Source: Thereva unica
Taxonomy: Eukaryota > Arthropoda > Insecta > Diptera > Therevidae
Direction: 5' to 3'
Length of the DNA stretch: 64,000 nt
Assembly (NCBI GenBank): GCA_949987705.1
Contig: OX465282.1
Span: forward strand, 91,066,070 to 91,130,069
The notes under the pieces were generated by a model that did not search any database, was not told the DNA's origin, and saw nothing but the letters and a program-made list of their open reading frames with translations. Below are positions 62,801 to 64,000 of this stretch, piece after piece. The position numbers and the translations under genes were made by a program. The stretch's first letter is position 1, and every line of letters begins with the position of its first letter.

Positions 62801-62835
62801 GAAAAGGGCTCATCTCGAGGAGATGAGACCTTTTC
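62801..62835. repeat. Hairpin with 16-bp arms
   Basis: GAAAAGGGCTCATCTC and GAGATGAGACCTTTTC pair around GAG with one mismatch. The sequence TCGAAAAGGGCTCATGTCG also occurs at 62652-62670, right at the LINE truncation point. This may be a transposon end of the gene to the right. Confidence 0.6.
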
Positions 62836-62839
62836 GAAA

Positions 62840-63093
62840 CCAATAGTACACATTTAGAATACGAATACTGGGCAATTACTGCTCCCGTTAGTGTAGACGA
62901 GGAGGTTGCGCAGTCGCAGATCGCCTGATAATGTAAAATTCATAATTTCTGCCAGTTGTCTATTGTCCGGTTTTGAATCATTTCTGTAAAAGATTTGGTA
63001 TAGCGACATTGTTTAGAGGGATTTTGCGAGAAGTGCATTATTAGTGCGAGTGACTTAATTTTTCTTTTTACTGATTAATACGGTATTATTAAA
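62840..63093 (+). other. Upstream region of the two-exon gene
   Basis: No coding frame. Likely promoter and 5' UTR of the gene at 63094; no TATA box at a convincing position. Confidence 0.35.
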
Positions 63094-64000
63094 ATGAGTG
63101 AAACCAGCAGTTCGGAGAATGAACTGCGTAAAAAGAAGAAAAGAGGTGTCAGAAATGTTGATAAGTACAAGCATATTTTGATTAAAAAGGCAAAAATCCA
63201 TGGACTTGCCCATACAAATCATGTGGGTAAAGAAGTTCCATCCAGAAAAACAGGAGAACACTGCACGTAATTATCTACTGTTTTCAATAATATACAGTTA
63301 AAAAAATATATTTTGCCTGCATTTTCATTCGCAGGTGTGCATTGAAATGTTTCGAGATTTCTGACGCCAGCAAGGAAACTATTCTTAATCGCTTTAATGA
63401 ATTCCTAACTAAGGATGAACAAGACATCTATTTGCAGACATTAATAAATACGCTTGCAGTAAAAGACAAATCAAAACGACAAGAAATCGACATGAGTGGC
63501 TCCAATCCAAAGAAACCTAAACCCAAGACTTATTCTTTCAAGTATTATATCGAAGTAGATGGGAAGAAGAAGATGGTTTGCAAAAAAGCATTTCTAAGTT
63601 TACACGGCATAACTGATAAGAGAATCATAAGGTTGCGACAACTAAAAACTGCCAATAAAAGCCCTCACGACATGCGTGGAAAATTGGCAGGATCTAGGAG
63701 TAACGTAGTGCCTCCGGCAACATGCGCATTTATTCAAACATTCATAGAATCCATCCCTGTCAAAAAAATTCACTATTCGAACAACATTGTGAAAAAATAC
63801 TTATCATCTGCATTAAACATAAAAATACTTCACGAAATATTTTGCAGAGATCACCCTGAAGAAAAAGTTACATACGACTTTTTTAGGAACTATTTCAATA
63901 TCAATTTTGATTTATCATTTGGGAGACCACAAATTGACGTGTGCTCAAAATGTGAGGAAATCAATGTTAAGATAAGAGACCCCCACCTAAATGAAAATGC
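63094..64000 (+). CDS. Two-exon gene of a repeated insect family, 3' end beyond window
   Basis: Exon 1 is 63094-63266 (ATG in TTAAAATGA; a Lys/Arg-rich start ELRKKKKRG, then KYKHILIKKAKIHGLAH). A 68-bp intron (63267-63334, GT..CAG) keeps the phase. Exon 2 runs from 63335 open to the window end. The splice creates HCTCALKCF, a Cys-rich knot. Later blocks are KMVCKKAFLSLHGITDKRIIRL, HDMRGKL, FIESIPVKKIHYSNN, VKKYLSSALNIKILHEIF, YDFFRNYFN and LSFGRPQIDVCSKCEE. These belong to a family present in many copies in insect genomes, in my recollection with an RNase H-like C-terminal half. Host gene or transposon gene is unresolved. Confidence 0.75.

Noticed and set aside
62801..62835. Intrinsic transcription terminator
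   Set aside because: Stem-loop without a bacterial context; a transposon end or palindrome is more likely in this genome.

Overview
The window looks like a repeat-dense arthropod, most likely insect, nuclear genome. It is AT-rich and has spliced gene structure (GT..AG intron at 63267-63334), poly(A)-tailed LINEs, BEL/Pao and Gypsy-type LTR elements, hAT and Helitron remnants, tRNA-derived SINE heads and an interspersed satellite. I cannot fix the insect order from sequence alone. No bacterial features (operons with Shine-Dalgarno sites, CRISPR, IS elements) are present. Almost the whole window is mobile or virus-derived DNA. The only candidate that may be something else is an unfinished two-exon gene at the right edge, and it too may belong to a transposon.

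Region 1 (1-9060) is a compact virus-like element of the Polinton/Maverick (adintovirus-like) type, cut by the left window edge. A minus-strand morphogenesis block runs from the packaging ATPase (7540) to an unknown NLS-bearing protein (652). It contains a conserved hydrophobic small protein, a proline/serine-rich protein, a penton-like protein in two pieces, a basic minor capsid protein, the hexon-like major capsid protein, an exonuclease-like-fold protein and an adenain-type protease. On the plus strand lie a chromodomain integrase, a BIR (IAP-type) protein with a C-terminal membrane anchor, and a second member of the same exonuclease-like family. Gene ends overlap (ATGA junctions), TATA boxes sit 40-57 bp before several starts, and poly(A) signals overlap between convergent genes. 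No protein-primed DNA polymerase B is visible; it may lie left of the window.

Region 2 (9.1-26.9 kb) is a graveyard of truncated elements: a minisatellite and a GCC/proline tract, a 3'-truncated BEL/Pao element (minus) with a tRNA-Tyr-type primer-binding site, a frameshifted APE-type LINE (14.3-17.4 kb), three fragments of a Jockey/CR1-like LINE (17.6-23.1 kb), two Helitron Pif1-helicase relics, a tRNA-like SINE head, an inverted pair of old repeats and degenerate satellite monomers.

Region 3 (27.0-32.0 kb) is a complete Gypsy-type retrotransposon with 266-bp LTRs that differ at one base, a 4-bp target duplication and one uninterrupted 1388-residue Gag-Pol frame. It is followed by a truncated copy of the 14-17 kb LINE (32.2-33.1 kb), a long-armed foldback element (33.7-34.6 kb) and satellite array 1 (34.7-37.3 kb).

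Region 4 (37.3-52.1 kb) holds two further inverted-repeat elements, a LINE fragment, a frameshifted BEL/Pao gag-protease fragment (44.0-46.05 kb), and a hAT transposon (46055-51808) whose transposase is split by a Gypsy element (46754-50854; identical 211-bp LTRs, CTAAT target duplication, integrase deletion).

Region 5 (53-64 kb) has satellite array 2, the same family in opposite orientation with a 366-bp three-monomer higher-order repeat. Next comes a complete Jockey-type LINE (56200-60847) with target-site duplication, ORF1, ORF2 and a candidate third ORF with an N-myristoylation-type start. A truncated CR1/I-like LINE with a (TAA)n tail and the start of a two-exon gene follow.
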